DNA of 64,000 nucleotides, from the NCBI GenBank assembly GCA_942486035.1, contig CALNXK010000106.1, positions 806,001-870,000 of the forward strand, in the 5' to 3' direction. Below, in pieces: positions 50,452-62,370 of the stretch; the first letter of the stretch is position 1; each line of letters begins with the position of its first letter. Made by a program: the position numbers and the translations under genes. The DNA is from Porites lobata. Its lineage: Eukaryota > Cnidaria > Anthozoa > Scleractinia > Poritidae. The notes below the pieces were generated by a model. It made no database searches. It was not told the DNA's origin and worked only from the letters and a program-made list of their open reading frames with translations.

Positions 50452-53400
50452 CTGTTCGTTTAGCAGCGACGTTTCGATCTCGGGAGAGATATGAGGCTCT
50501 ACTACAATACTTTTATTTGAACGCAGTTCTCCATTGAGGGAATTGTAGTTTTCGTGTCCTGGTGAACGTGGTGTTGAGCTGATGGTGTCTCTGGAGCCAT
50601 CACAACGCTCTGTAAGTTACGCATTCAAAATCCTATTTAATAATACTTGATACACGAAATGAGGCTCTTGGAATCCTTACTGGGGATAATGAGGTAGTTC
50701 TACAGACGTGGCTTTTGGTTATATTATCTCTTTCGGCAAACGCGTGTTGGGTTTCCTTTGAGGCCGATATAAATGGGAAGCAAACGTGTTGTAAGACTTT
50801 GAGCTATAGCAAGTTAAGAGGAAACGTTCTTCTGATTTACCCCCGTGCAATATTGGAATGTATACTTCTTCGTGAACTCAAGACTAGGGTGCAGAGGCAA
50901 GATCCGCATGCGTACATCAGCAAAGTTTGAGGTCGAGAGAAAACCTCTCACTATATACTAAGTAATACACTGTAACTCTCAAAGCCAAGTACAATCAGGG
51001 CCGGGTTGTCCAAAGAATGATTGCGCTAATCGCGGATAAGTGCTGCGATTTTTTTTATTTAGCTTTGTAGCTTTAAAGACAGTTTTATATTTTCTATTTT
51101 GCTTCTTTCAGTTTCGCTTTACAGTAAAATAAAACATCACAAAACTTTAGCGCTATTGACGCTCTTTTCCAAGAGAAATCAAAACCAAGTTTAACTCAGT
51201 TTCAATCCTTGATTAGTGCTAACCGCCTTTCGAACAAACAGCATCAGGACTTTTGAGAATCTTTTAAAACCATAACATACCATCATAATTTGTCGGTTCG
51301 CTCTCCTCGACAGCGTCAGGCCCTCTCTGTGTTTGTGACTGATTTTGCGTTTCCTCTTCGCTATTCTCTTTCCTTGAAGTGCTATCCTGATCTGGACCTG
51401 CTTCTAAGTCAACTCTTTGTTCATCTCTTAACTCCTTGTCATGAGTACCCTTTTCTAAAATATTAAAATGGATATAAGTATCGTATTTCTTGAACACGCA
51501 GCCATAAAATCCAGGAATATCTCCCAGTGAAAGAGCTTGTTTTTTTTTAATACATGACATTCGATCCTCCCAGATATTGCAACGTTTCACGTTGAATATG
51601 ATGATATCATATTGGTGACACAAATTGCCTGAACTGAATAGACTATATAGACAGGCAGACAAACAGAGAGACAGACAGAAACTGAAACAGGTCGCAGTAG
51701 TTAGGTCGCGACTGCTGGCTCGGAGAAGTATTAATTTTGCTGAAACTGCAACATGCTATAACACGCCATGTACTTCTTACCTCGAAAGAGAGAGAGAATT
51801 TCCTTCTTGAGCTCTTTACACCTCTTTGACCAAGCGAACTTCTTTTCGCACCACATCTTTAAGCTCTTTGCATCTTGTAATCGCTTCCTCCTGGGTTTCT
51901 CTCTGACGGTTCGAATTGCTGCTGCCCAATCCTTGCCGTCTTCAGAATGCACGATACAGTCTAAAGCCAAGGGATCATTGATTTTTTGTAAAGCTTTCGC
52001 AAAACCTGAATTTGCGCTGACCAGAATTGGAAGACCAGCGGATAGGGCTTCAAGAGCGGTCAAACCAAAGCCTTCTGTCCTTGATGGCATTATGGCGAGA
52101 TCCACCTCACATAGCAACTTTGCTAGATCGGGTCGCTTTTCGATGAAACCACGCACCGTTAGTTGACGACGCTGGATGCCATGGTGGAGTAACTTCTTTG
52201 CAACGTCTTCCTCTTGTCCATGTGAGGCACCAACAGAGTAGAGATGGTACGTCTGGTCCTTAAGCTCTGCAATTGCTTTCGCCGCTATGTCAAACCCTTT
52301 CAGCTCAAAATCTTCTGAGTCACCACGACCGAAAATCAAAACGTTGAATTTTTCCCTGTCCTCTTTAGCCTGTTTGCATTTACTAAATTCGCGAAAGATA
52401 CTTGGATCGGGAGTGATTTCAAACACTTTCTTCTGCCCATGAGGACGGAGATAAGTCTTAAAGTCCTCTGTCAGTTTGGGCCCAACCGCAACCACCGCAT
52501 CAGCACTTGCACAGAGTTTTACCTCAGTATGGTGCTTCTTTTCTCCTCGTGAGATGTTGCAGGAGTAATTTTTATACATGGCAAGTTCCTCGGGAGCGGT
52601 ATGTACAAATTGAACCCATACACATTTTGGAAAGAAGCGTCGAATCAGTTGTGCCTGCCTTCCGAGTTTTACTCCATGTCCGACAACAACGTCGATCATC
52701 GGCAATTCCTCATTTGGGACCCCTAGCCAGTCAAGTTCGTCATAACCAGGTACTTCGTTTGCTTTTATAATGCTGATGTCACTACTCGCTGCCTCTCGCT
52801 TATCTTCTTCACTGCACTTTGTAACGTACAAACTGACCTTTAGATTTGAGCTTTTCGCCAGCTCTATCGCTAGTTGCCTGTTAATTGTTGGGAGACCGCC
52901 CTTGGATGAACCCCACTCTCCAGCTAGAAGCATAACATTTTTTGGATAGGTTGAAGTAGTCGACGCTTTCTGAGTAGGTTCGAGAGAAGACAGTATTAGC
53001 GTCTGATTTCCTGAGATCGCGGTTGACTGGCCAGCTAAAAGAATGGGAGATTTACATTTAAATTAGACAAGTGAAGAACCTGACTGGAACAAAAGTTACC
53101 CTAGTATTCAATTATACATGTAGTACGAAGTTATTGTCATAGTAAAAATCAACGTAAGCCCTATATTGAGAAGCCGGAGGAGTGGCGCTAAGTGGAGAGT
53201 TCTCGCCTCCTTCTCCGCGTTTAGATTCAAATTTCGGATCCATAATGTTATGCAGTGGAACCTCAATTTAACGAAGTTCTAAGGGACTGGTAAAATTGCC
53301 TCGTCATATCGAGGTTCTGTTCCATATTTTCTACTGTAACTTTTGCCGGGCTAAACGATCTTTATCGTTCCTCATATCGAGGACTTCGTGATATAAAGGG

Positions 53401-56400
53401 TCGTTAAATCGAGGATCCACTATATGTGAGTTAGCATTGTTGTTAGTTCGCGTCCTGTGTTGTAGGCTTTTCCCCATCCTCACCGAATTTTCTCTCTTCT
53501 CAAAAGTAGAATACTTCAATTTCCGATTAGATTTGAAAACACTTGCAAAAAAACCGTGTTGTGGATTTGCCACTGTCTAATCCAATTCACTTTTTTACTA
53601 TCATTTTATTTTATATTGGATGAACTATATGCAAGAGGTGTCAGCAAAAAAAGTAATAACTAAAACAAAACAAACCTGTTTTCTCTGGAAGGTTATTGTT
53701 CTCCAAAGCCTAAAAGAAAAATCCCGGTTAGCTAACAATAGCATGTTCCTATCTTCGAGCTGTAAATTAGTCCGTCGGTGATATCCGTAAATAAGTGATC
53801 TTCTAGTGATCGTTTTTGAATTTCCAAATTAGCGTCAGTGAATTTGACTCTTGATGTATGAACTTGGCTAGAATGTTGTGCGTATGGATGTCACCTATTT
53901 ATTCAACCTGATTCTGTTTAATCGTTACAAGTTCGTCATTTCTCAGTCGCCTATTATGTTAAAAATCACCTCACCTGAAGCCAGTGTTCGTATCTTTCCT
54001 TAGGAAGAAAAGCGTGACGACTCTTAGCATGTGGACAGAAGTACTGACTGCTTTTCAAAGCAATGTAGTGAGCACAGTCGTCATGTGAACAACGTTCTCT
54101 GTTGTGCCAGATACATCTTCGGGTGTTTGAGTCGACCTTTCCTGCACATAATCTGCATTGCGCACAGAGATCCCAGGACACTGAGCGCAACCAGTGGCAC
54201 TCTTTACGAATTGTTTCCAAACTCCTTTCCAAGCAGCTAAAAATTTGATATTCAAAGTCAGTTTGAGTAAAAAAAATTACCAGTAGTAGAGATAAAAATT
54301 GTGTGCATTTGTGGCTGAATCGAAGGCAGGCATTGATGAAGCATGCTATCCCTTACGAGGGTGACAGTGTATTCTCAACCCTTAAAAAACAATTTTTTAA
54401 ACTTAGCTTAGATTGAAGCTGGATAGAAAACGTTCCGAAGTGTATTAACCCTTTAATTCCCAAGATCTGAAAGATAATTCTCCTAACCAATGACCATACA
54501 AACCGTTGTTGACTATTCTTAAAAATTTGGTGTCATATCAAGACACTACCCCCTATTGATAATTTTCTTAATTCTCATTACCTATCTGCTTTACATTGTA
54601 TAAAAATTGTAAGGAGAATTGACATGTTAGTCACTCCTGAGAGTGAAGGCTTAAGGATGCGATTAACAGTCAAGAGTTACACTGAGAGAGCTTAACCTAC
54701 AAAGAGAAAAGAGTTCATAGGGTTCAGTAAAAGCCAGCTACCGGTGGTGTACGATTGTACGTACCGCCGCTTATGTCATCCCTCGCCGCCGGTTACTAAA
54801 AATACTGTAGCTTAAATCTCACTTCACCCTAATTGTGATCACAGCCAGTTATCATACGCAGTGCCGGATGCAGACCTTGAGATAAGGGACGGGGGTGGGG
54901 GGCGGTCATCTAGACCCTTAGATAGAGGGGGCGGTCTCCAAAAAACGTTTTCGGCCCTTCAGGCCTCGGTTTGGTCTTAACTAAAAATAAGGGGGCCCGG
55001 GCCCCCCTGGCCCCTCCTATGGATCCGTCACTGATACGTGAGATAGCTTCATACGTCAAATCTCACTGAAACCTTTTTTCAGTATGAGTCTGAACTCGTA
55101 AAGCGAAATAAGTACACAGGCTTACCAATAAATCTCTGAGCAAAATTCTGGATCATCGCATAGTGGATCTGTGTCGTCTTCCGACCAAACTTGCAACTTT
55201 ATGACACTTTTGAAGCAAAGCAATCCGAGGAAGTTCTTGCCGTCTAAAATGAAGCGTGCCTCGTTAGCGTATATCTGCGGCTGCTTACATGAACTTTTTG
55301 TCGCAGCCCATGCTCCAATAAGTGTAACCAGTCTGGAGAACAAGCCCATGGACAAGAACTCAGTCTTGAAGGTTAGATAAACTGGTAATGATGTTGAAGA
55401 ACCATTGGTTGATGGGATTACTTCATATTCTCGTGGCTTTGTTTTCAGCATGCATGGAACGAGGTACATTGGCTGTTTCTCCTTACTTGCACAAGGAAAA
55501 AGAAGGTTAAACTTTTTCATAAGGGACACCAGCGGTTTCTTGATTTCGTCCAAGCCCCGCTCTGTACAAGAGTGGACTAGAAGTTGTTGGGCAAGAATGC
55601 CCTCTTCCAGAAGATGCTGCCGATGATTGCGGTTCGTTATCTTTTCCTCTCCGTTTGGTAACGAAGTTATTATCTCACATAGGCTATTGACAAGCCACTG
55701 TGGATCCAGTATCACTAAGCCATCTTGGTCACTGGCATCCTCGTGATAGATTATTGATCCACGATCGTGAAGAAAATGCAAGATCTGTTCAATGTCATTT
55801 ACATCCTGAAGTTTACAACATTTCTCAACAATCTCTTTTGTAAAGTTCTTTTTAAAAATGTACTGCACTCCATTTTTAGCTTTTTCTTGAATTTTACTCT
55901 CTATGTAGAGCCATCTGAGGGGAATCTCTTTCTTGGTATGTGGCATCTTACTGGCCATTTCCAATATTTGCCGACGCAAATTAACAATTTGTGTGTCTTC
56001 TTGGTCAGGTGCTTTACCAGAGCGTGTGTTATTCAAGACGACACGTCCCGCGACATGATCGCCTAACAATGTGTTCTTGCAAAATCTGTCTAAAAGTCCC
56101 TCCATGATGCTGTCAGGGTCTTCGACACAGTCGGCGTGCGTGCCCACAAGGATGACAGGAGGGAGGGTTTCGCCATTTGCAACATATTTCAAGGAATGCA
56201 CCATGTCCATCCATCTCATGATATGGTCGAGATTGGAATCTTCGCCGTTAGGGTCCGTCACGGAGCCACTGTCATTGTTATTTCCCCTCGGCTTGTCGAA
56301 CAAACCCTTTGACAAGTCAAACGCCAAGACGTACACATCGTCTGGGGACATGAAGATGGGATGGATGGCTCGATAGACACCTTGTCCAGATAATTCCCAA

Positions 56401-58980
56401 ATAATTGGCCATATTCCACTGGTATCATCACGACAGCTATCGACCTCATCGTCTCCAAAGTTATCCTCTGGAATGGCTTCTTCACCAACTTCATCGGTAG
56501 TTTTGGGTGATGACAAATTACTTCCGTCAACTTGTAGGGACGCTGAAGTAAAGACGAAAACATACAGTAGGAGGAGTTTACAAGTAATCGAAACAATTTT
56601 ATTGAATACTGACTTGTTTCCTTTTCTAAGCAATTTTACGAATAAATTCTCTTTGGAATCAGTAAATGCTTTTCCAAAGTTTTCCCAGCAATCCTGTGTC
56701 ATAGGTTTGTTGACCGCCTTTCCACAAGACTGAGCTTAACCCTCAGTTTCACTCCCAGGAGTGACCAGCATATAAATTCTCCTCACAAATTTAATAAACT
56801 TTCAAGCAAAAATTAAGGTAATGAGAATTAAGAAAATCATTATTGAGGGGATAGTGTTTTGATGTAACACCAAATTCTCAGGAATAGCAAATAAACCCGT
56901 TTTTATGGTCATCAGTTACGAGAATTAGCCTACACAGATCTTGGGTGTGAAAGGGTTAATATAACGTTAATAAATTATTAAATGAAACAAACCTGGTTGG
57001 ATGTTTTGAGTCACCGCTGTTGCCTCAACAGATCCTTGCGTCACCGTGTCATCAGATAATGGAGCAGTCGATCCGCTTTGAAAGTCTTGGTAGATAAATT
57101 CTGCACACTTGTACTTGTATGTACTGGACTTTCTTTGAGCAGCCGAGTTTGTCCAAGGCTTTGTAGTCGCATTCTTGATAGCCTCGCTCATGAGTACACC
57201 ATCCCTCTCTGCCTCGTTCTCATTGAACTCTTCGCCTTTTAGTGCTTTACCAACGCTTGTCTTTCCAACGCCATCATCACCAATCAACAGGACTTTAACT
57301 CGCTTGTCGTTCGTTTTGCCGGATGTCAAAGCTCTTCGGTAAGCATCAAAGGCCTTTTTCCCCCTTGCTAAGATGTAGGTGGGAATCATATCTAAATAGG
57401 GAATTACAGCATGTTGGTTGTTAACTCGTACGATGAGTTTAATAAGCTTAATTAAAAGGTAGTAGACTTATTTTCTCTGGAGACAAATAACATGAGATAA
57501 ACAAAAAGAAATCTTTTTCATTCTTTCGGGAGAAAAATATTTTTTAAAATTCAATAAAGCATGCATACAATGCAGACTGGTAAAGGAACTTACTATTTGT
57601 CCAAAAGGTGGTATTCTTTACCCTCTCAGTTCGGATAAGATAGCGAGGAATATCAAAAAAATCATTCTCGCTTCTTTATCAGATTGCTACTGCTTATCGT
57701 GAGGATTTTGACGAGAGCAATAATTGGTATGAATAGAAACTGGTAAACAATCAAACTTGTAAATCAAAACATAGAATGAGCCAAAATTACAACTGGCACA
57801 TACAGCCAGATGGATATCTGACTCACTTTGAGTGGTGCAATATTTAAACGCAAGATCCCGCCTGTTTAAGGAACGGTGATCTAGCACTGCTGCCAGGCCT
57901 TGGTAGGTTACGTCCTTCAATTCCTTCTCCATTGGGTGCCTAAGAATAGACACTCCATCAGTGACATCAGAAGCGCTGTTTATGGGTACTCCATCTTCTC
58001 CTGTTCCATAATCGCTTATCCCGAGTAAGTTGTAAAAGTTCATCTTTTCATCAGGATTGCAGCTTAATTCCCTGACCAGGCATTGAATGTCTTGCATGGT
58101 CGGTCGTCCTTCTTTTAACATGCATTTAATATCTGAGGGCCACATAGAAAATTTTAAGTTGAGCATTACTGTATCGATATCAAGACGTTTACTTGGTTTT
58201 GATTTTGAAAAATTGTACTACAGTTCCATTCTTGTACCATTGGAAAGATTGTCGTTTTCTAGAATAAGCTGAGACTATTGGCGTGCTAACGAACTGAGAT
58301 TAACGTGGGTGTTAACTGTTACATGTTGCACGTTAACAACAAGGTGTTTAGTTACACTCTATTTTATCGTGAATATTTCATTATTGTTTTCATCAATCGG
58401 AACGATAAAAGAACAATGCTTCTGGTAACAAAGAATAGTCAGTAACCCTTTTAATTCGCAAACATCGAAATGATTTAATTGACTTTATCCTAAATGGTGC
58501 GGAATGGTTAAAAGTCAGACATTTGAAAGGTATAAATGGAAACCCATCATAACAGGGGAACATTTCGGCCCATCAGAAACCGGAAACGCCGGTCAAACTT
58601 TTCATTAAAACCAAAAGAGGGAATAAAATACCGCTCAAAATGGAAAAGCTCCCGAGGATAAGGATCTAAAGCTGTGGGGTAAAGAACTTGACAAGCGAAT
58701 AACTGCTTATTTTATTTTAAATAAATGAAAACCGAAACCGAATATCAAAAAGAGAAAAACCGGAAACTGTAGCCTGTAGATATCAAATGGACTAAAAGCC
58801 AAATTCAAATCGAAATTTTGACCTCAAACACGGATCTCAAAAATGACCAGAACCGGTAAAGCGATCCTCAGTACAATGTGTGAACTACCAAGGGAAAACA
58901 AACATGGAAGACTTACCGATTTCATCTTCGTCTTGGACCTTATCCTTTCCTCCTGGTCCTTGTGCAATGGTTGAATCCAT
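50452..58980 (-). CDS. ROCO-type GTPase (Roc-COR) fused to a Cys/His-rich module and a GT4 glycosyltransferase
   Basis: Nine exons on the minus strand join in phase: 58980-58917, 58132-57827, 57391-56993, 56542-55126, 54236-53975, 53709-53676, 53034-51781, 51454-51281 and 50609-50452. They give 1356 residues, open at the 3' end. The start ATG is at 58980. Residues 22-123 are an unrecognised adaptor-like region. The Roc GTPase has a P-loop GDDGVGKTS (about 160-168), a switch-II-like WELSGQ (305-310, with Glu where Asp is usual) and a G4 motif THAD (391-394). COR follows to about 729 (LHFLHDRGSIIYHED, LDPQWLVNSL). Residues 730-816 are a Cys/His-rich module with CAQCRLC, then spaced Cys and His residues that look zinc-binding. 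Residues 861-1240 are a GT-B glycosyltransferase with an EGFGLTALE (E-x7-E) motif near 1142 and a PSRTEG loop. The tail is acidic. Family knowledge: Roc-COR proteins are regulatory GTPases; GT4 enzymes transfer sugars from nucleotide donors. A joint role is inference. No signal peptide or membrane segment is seen up to 50452, so the protein so far looks cytosolic. The last exon is unresolved. Confidence 0.82.
53176..53236 (+). repeat. tRNA-derived SINE-like fragment
   Basis: ggaggagtggcgctaagtgg (A-box-like) is followed by tctcgcctcc and tagattcaaattt (B-box-like). It lies in a ROCO-gene intron. Confidence 0.35.
53255..53421. mobile_element. MITE with agtgga..tttaacga ends
   Basis: agtggaacctcaatttaacga is mirrored by tcgttaaatcgaggatccact, with atatcgaggtt and cctcatatcgagg further in. 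It lies in the intron before the glycosyltransferase exon. Confidence 0.7.
54445..54654 (+). mobile_element. 'ttaaccctttaa' MITE, copy 2
   Basis: Blocks ttaaccctttaattcccaag, atctgaaagataattctcc, aatgaccatacaaacc, ttggtgtcatatcaa, ttttcttaattctcattacc and gtcactcctgagagtgaa occur in order. The copy at 56736-56959 has the same order inverted. Confidence 0.7.
54859..55033. mobile_element. Element with cagtgccggat / ggatccgtcactg ends
   Basis: The ends are imperfect inverted repeats. Inside is a G-rich half (acgggggtgggg, gagggggcgg) opposed by a C-rich half (gggcccccctggcccc), giving foldback potential. Confidence 0.55.
56736..56959 (-). mobile_element. 'ttaaccctttaa' MITE, copy 3, inverted
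   Basis: Read on the minus strand it gives ttaaccctttcacacccaag, gctaattctcgtaactgatg, ccataaaaac, atttggtgttacatcaa, ttttcttaattctcattacc and gtcactcctgggagtgaa, matching copy 2 in order. Confidence 0.7.
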
Positions 58981-60640
58981 ATTCAGACCTTACGTTTCTG
59001 ACAGGAAGAGATTAATAATTAAACATCGTTTACTTTTCGTAACCCACAGCTCTTTTTGAGGAATATTTGTTTTGGCCTTGGAAACAAAACTGAGCTATGG
59101 AAAAGAAATTTGTTCAGATCGTTGTGGTGGAGAAATGAATACGTGACAAACGAACCCCAAAGAACGTCTGCGGGGAGGCTATAGCTGGAAACGCTAGAAC
59201 CTTTTAGATCTCTGAATGACCTTTTAAGTAGGTCTTCTCAGAAAGAGGGCATGTTGACTGATTAAATAACTAGCCATAGAAAATAACAAAATGATCACAA
59301 TCATATAGTGAGATGAGTGACACTGACAGTTGAATTCAACGTCGTCGGTAGGACTCATCAGTTAAAAGACAAAACGATCACACAACACGACCAACAACGA
59401 ATTTGTATTAAAGAATCACTGGCTTTTCTACTGAAAGTGACGGCAATTGAAGAAATATCTGATGGTCAGTTCTGGGAAACACTTGAAGTTGTCCACCAGC
59501 AGAATATAGACAGCTACAATAGGTCATAATTAATGAAGCAGATATGAAATGATAATAAACTCATAAGCCCTGTCATGAGCGTTAAGTTAGCGATGTCGCT
59601 TTACTCGTGTTGAATGCGTTTGATAGGAGACGAAATTCTGCGCACATTCTGCGTTGAGGTGAAATATACGACATCACTAGCCTTCAAGACTTTTTCATAA
59701 TGATTTACAGTTTAAATAGAGGTTTCACTGTAAGCAATCACCTAGTTTGATCAAATTAATCCATAGCAATAACTATCCACCCTTCCTCCTCAACTGTTAC
59801 CTGTACTACGCCGAACAACGAACGCACTCTCCTATTAGCTCCGATTACTCCTAGTTTATAATCATAAAAGCACTGCACATGACTGCAGTCTGTACAGTCT
59901 GTATGAAACGCGTCAATTGCTTTCCCACTTGATTCATAATAAATTACCTTTTTACAATCTCTAGCTTGAACGTCTCTCAGTAGATGTTTGCACTACTAGC
60001 TTGAGTAAGCGCGTTAATAGTAACTCTGTTCGGCCGATTCTCAGAATATCAGTATCTTATTCTTAAGTCGTTTTTTATAACATAGAATCCCCCAACCACT
60101 GAAGAATCAAGTTTCCTTTTAAGATGACTAGGGAACTTCCCTAGTCTAAATATCGACTAACAAGCTTTCTATTCTTTCATACCATTGGTTAAAAACGACC
60201 AGAGGACAAAGGGGCTTTTTGATCCGAATCGTAAACATCTGAAATTAAAATCCATTCACATCTTTTCTGAGAAACTATACTATTATTAACGAACTGCAAA
60301 GGTCAGTCTGGTGTGTTACATTTTTCTTTAGGCTAGAGAAAAACAAGAAAACGACGCTTTTAGCTATAAAGTCTGAAGTAAAATATATACCATTGATCGG
60401 TTAAAAAGAATGTGCAAGACTTGCACCTAGAGCACTGATATTCTCCAGTAATGTCTGAAAGGGTAAACGAAAACGATATCAGTGATAATTTCCCCATAAC
60501 ATCGGTGATTGCTCTCGTTTTCAGATTCAAAACAATCTCATATTTCTTAGTCTGACCGGTTTTCCGCGATATAAACTTTCAATATTTATTTCGTACCATG
60601 AATCAAAACTTCGGGATTTGCTCAGGCGGTGTGCGTCACG
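58981..60640. other. Upstream flank of the ROCO gene
   Basis: No secure gene lies here. It should include the ROCO promoter and 5' UTR. A short frame, 59352-59529 plus strand (preceded by ggtag), reads like an exon relic (AFLLKVTAIEEISDGQFWETL), but it has no partner exons. A tiny palindrome, actagggaacttccctagt, lies at about 60127. Confidence 0.35.
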
Positions 60641-61199
60641 AGATTCGACCAATCAGAATGCGTCATTTGTAGAGTGATTTTCGCGCTCGGAAAGAGCCGT
60701 TTTCAGAGGTATATGTGGTGAAATTTTCGCTTTATTCCAAGCTTGTGTTGGTAATTTCGACACTATACCGCCGTGGAAAGTTGTTGGAACACTTTATCTT
60801 GAAAGCAGTTGCGTTACTTTTTAATATTTTGCTTTCTTGAGCGTTTGTGACAAGTTTGAATTACTCGGTCATGTGCAGGCAGCCATGATGATTGGAGTGT
60901 TGTTTTTGCCGTTCTTCTTGGATTTACTGCTGGTTACTGTTAGCGGTTTTATCGAATTATTTTGGCCATCTTGTTACTTCAACCTTTCTTCTTTGCAAAT
61001 TTCGGGGTCTACCCGGGTCTACCCCCGTTAGTTTTCCCGTTATGAGCCGTTGAAAGTGTCTTGGAATTGAGACATCGTCTTAGCCAAGTGGCACAACTCC
61101 CGGGAAACGGGCTGAGAAAACATGCCGAAGCGGATGCCGACGTGAAGCGAGTAACGCCAAATCCAGGAAGAGTTTGTTCTATTTTAAACCACAAAAGGT
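60641..61199 (+). other. CpG-richer block, possible orphan first exon or repeat
   Basis: It contains gaccaatcagaatgcgtca (a CCAAT-type box) at about 60648, and the block ends in acaaaag followed by gtaaat, a plausible donor. The coding frames are broken by stops, so it may be a noncoding first exon, a decayed gene copy or a repeat. Confidence 0.25.
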
Positions 61200-61719
61200 A
61201 AATGAGTTTGAATATTGTAATAACCTTTGGAAAAAAAACATTTTCATAACCCAGTGCGGAAACTGAAAGCGTGACTTTAAAATAATTTGCATGCGGTGTG
61301 TGCTATGTGTATGCAAATCTTTGTGTAAACTTATGTGAGGGAATAAATTGTTATATTAAAATCTCTACCAAAACACAAAACCATTATCGAAGATCCAGAC
61401 AACATCATACAGGATTTTAAAACTGTGAGGTTAGGTTTTACTTTATGACAAAATCGATATACTGCGCTCACTTCAATGACCGCACAGACAAGACAAGATC
61501 GTGGTTTATTTCACTGTTTATTTCTGCGACTGTAGCTTCGGTGAAATTCCGATTGTGCTGCAGCTGTTCGGCTCTTTCGGTCTGTTTTCCCCTTGCCTGA
61601 TAGAAGATTTATTTACGCATAAGGATTTCAAACGGGCACTGTTTTCAAAATAATATAAACTTGTCGATGAAAATAAAATTGTTATGAGAGACGATTTCTC
61701 ACCTAGGTTAATTTTTGCT

Positions 61720-62075
61720 AGGCATGTGCCATTATAGTCTATTCTGTGGCCAATTGTAGACCCCATCTTAGTCACTTTTGGGCAAATATGTAATTTTCGC
61801 GATCCCAACTTAGTCACAGTCTATTTTTATGAATTGACCCATTTTTTTAGATTGAATGAAAACCACTTTACTTTTCATCTGCCGGTACAAACATTCTGGT
61901 ACGTTTGGTAACCGTAAATATGAAGAACTGTCTTACACCAAAACATCTAAAATGTGACCCCATGACTAATAACTCTATTGAAAATGCGACCCCATCATAG
62001 TCAACCCAGTCGTGAAAATGCGACCCCAACCAGCGGCGCATCCCCATTAGCCTCTTATAAGGAAGTACGCCCTGG
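61720..62075. repeat. Degenerate 'gcgaccccatcatagtca' repeats
   Basis: Motifs of the type (t)gaccccatcttagtcac, gcgatcccaacttagtcac, tgtgaccccatgactaat, gcgaccccatcatagtca and gcgaccccaac recur across 350 bp. They look like a decayed tandem or dispersed element. Confidence 0.5.
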
Positions 62076-62370
62076 GGACGAGGTGGCCCCGCCCCGCGGA
62101 GGCCCTGAAGCAGAAGATATTTCACTAGGGGTTTCGGAGTGCCTATTACTCTCCAACTCAATTATCAGATCAGACTCAAGACTGTACTGAACTATTCTCT
62201 AATTGTCCACGAAAGCGAAATAAAATACAAGTTTAGCTGGATCGAAAGTAGGGGGCTATTGACACCCTGTGGTTTCTTCGAAAAGGATGGGGATTAATAA
62301 AAGGGAGATGATATAAAAAAAGGGTTGGAAAGGGACAGCCCCTATGCCGCAATCTTCGAGTATTTTCACA

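Noticed and set aside
51781..53034. Glycosyltransferase as a separate, bacterial-type transferred gene
   Set aside because: It starts with an acceptor in phase with the upstream exons, has no own start at the exon edge, and continues into further spliced exons.
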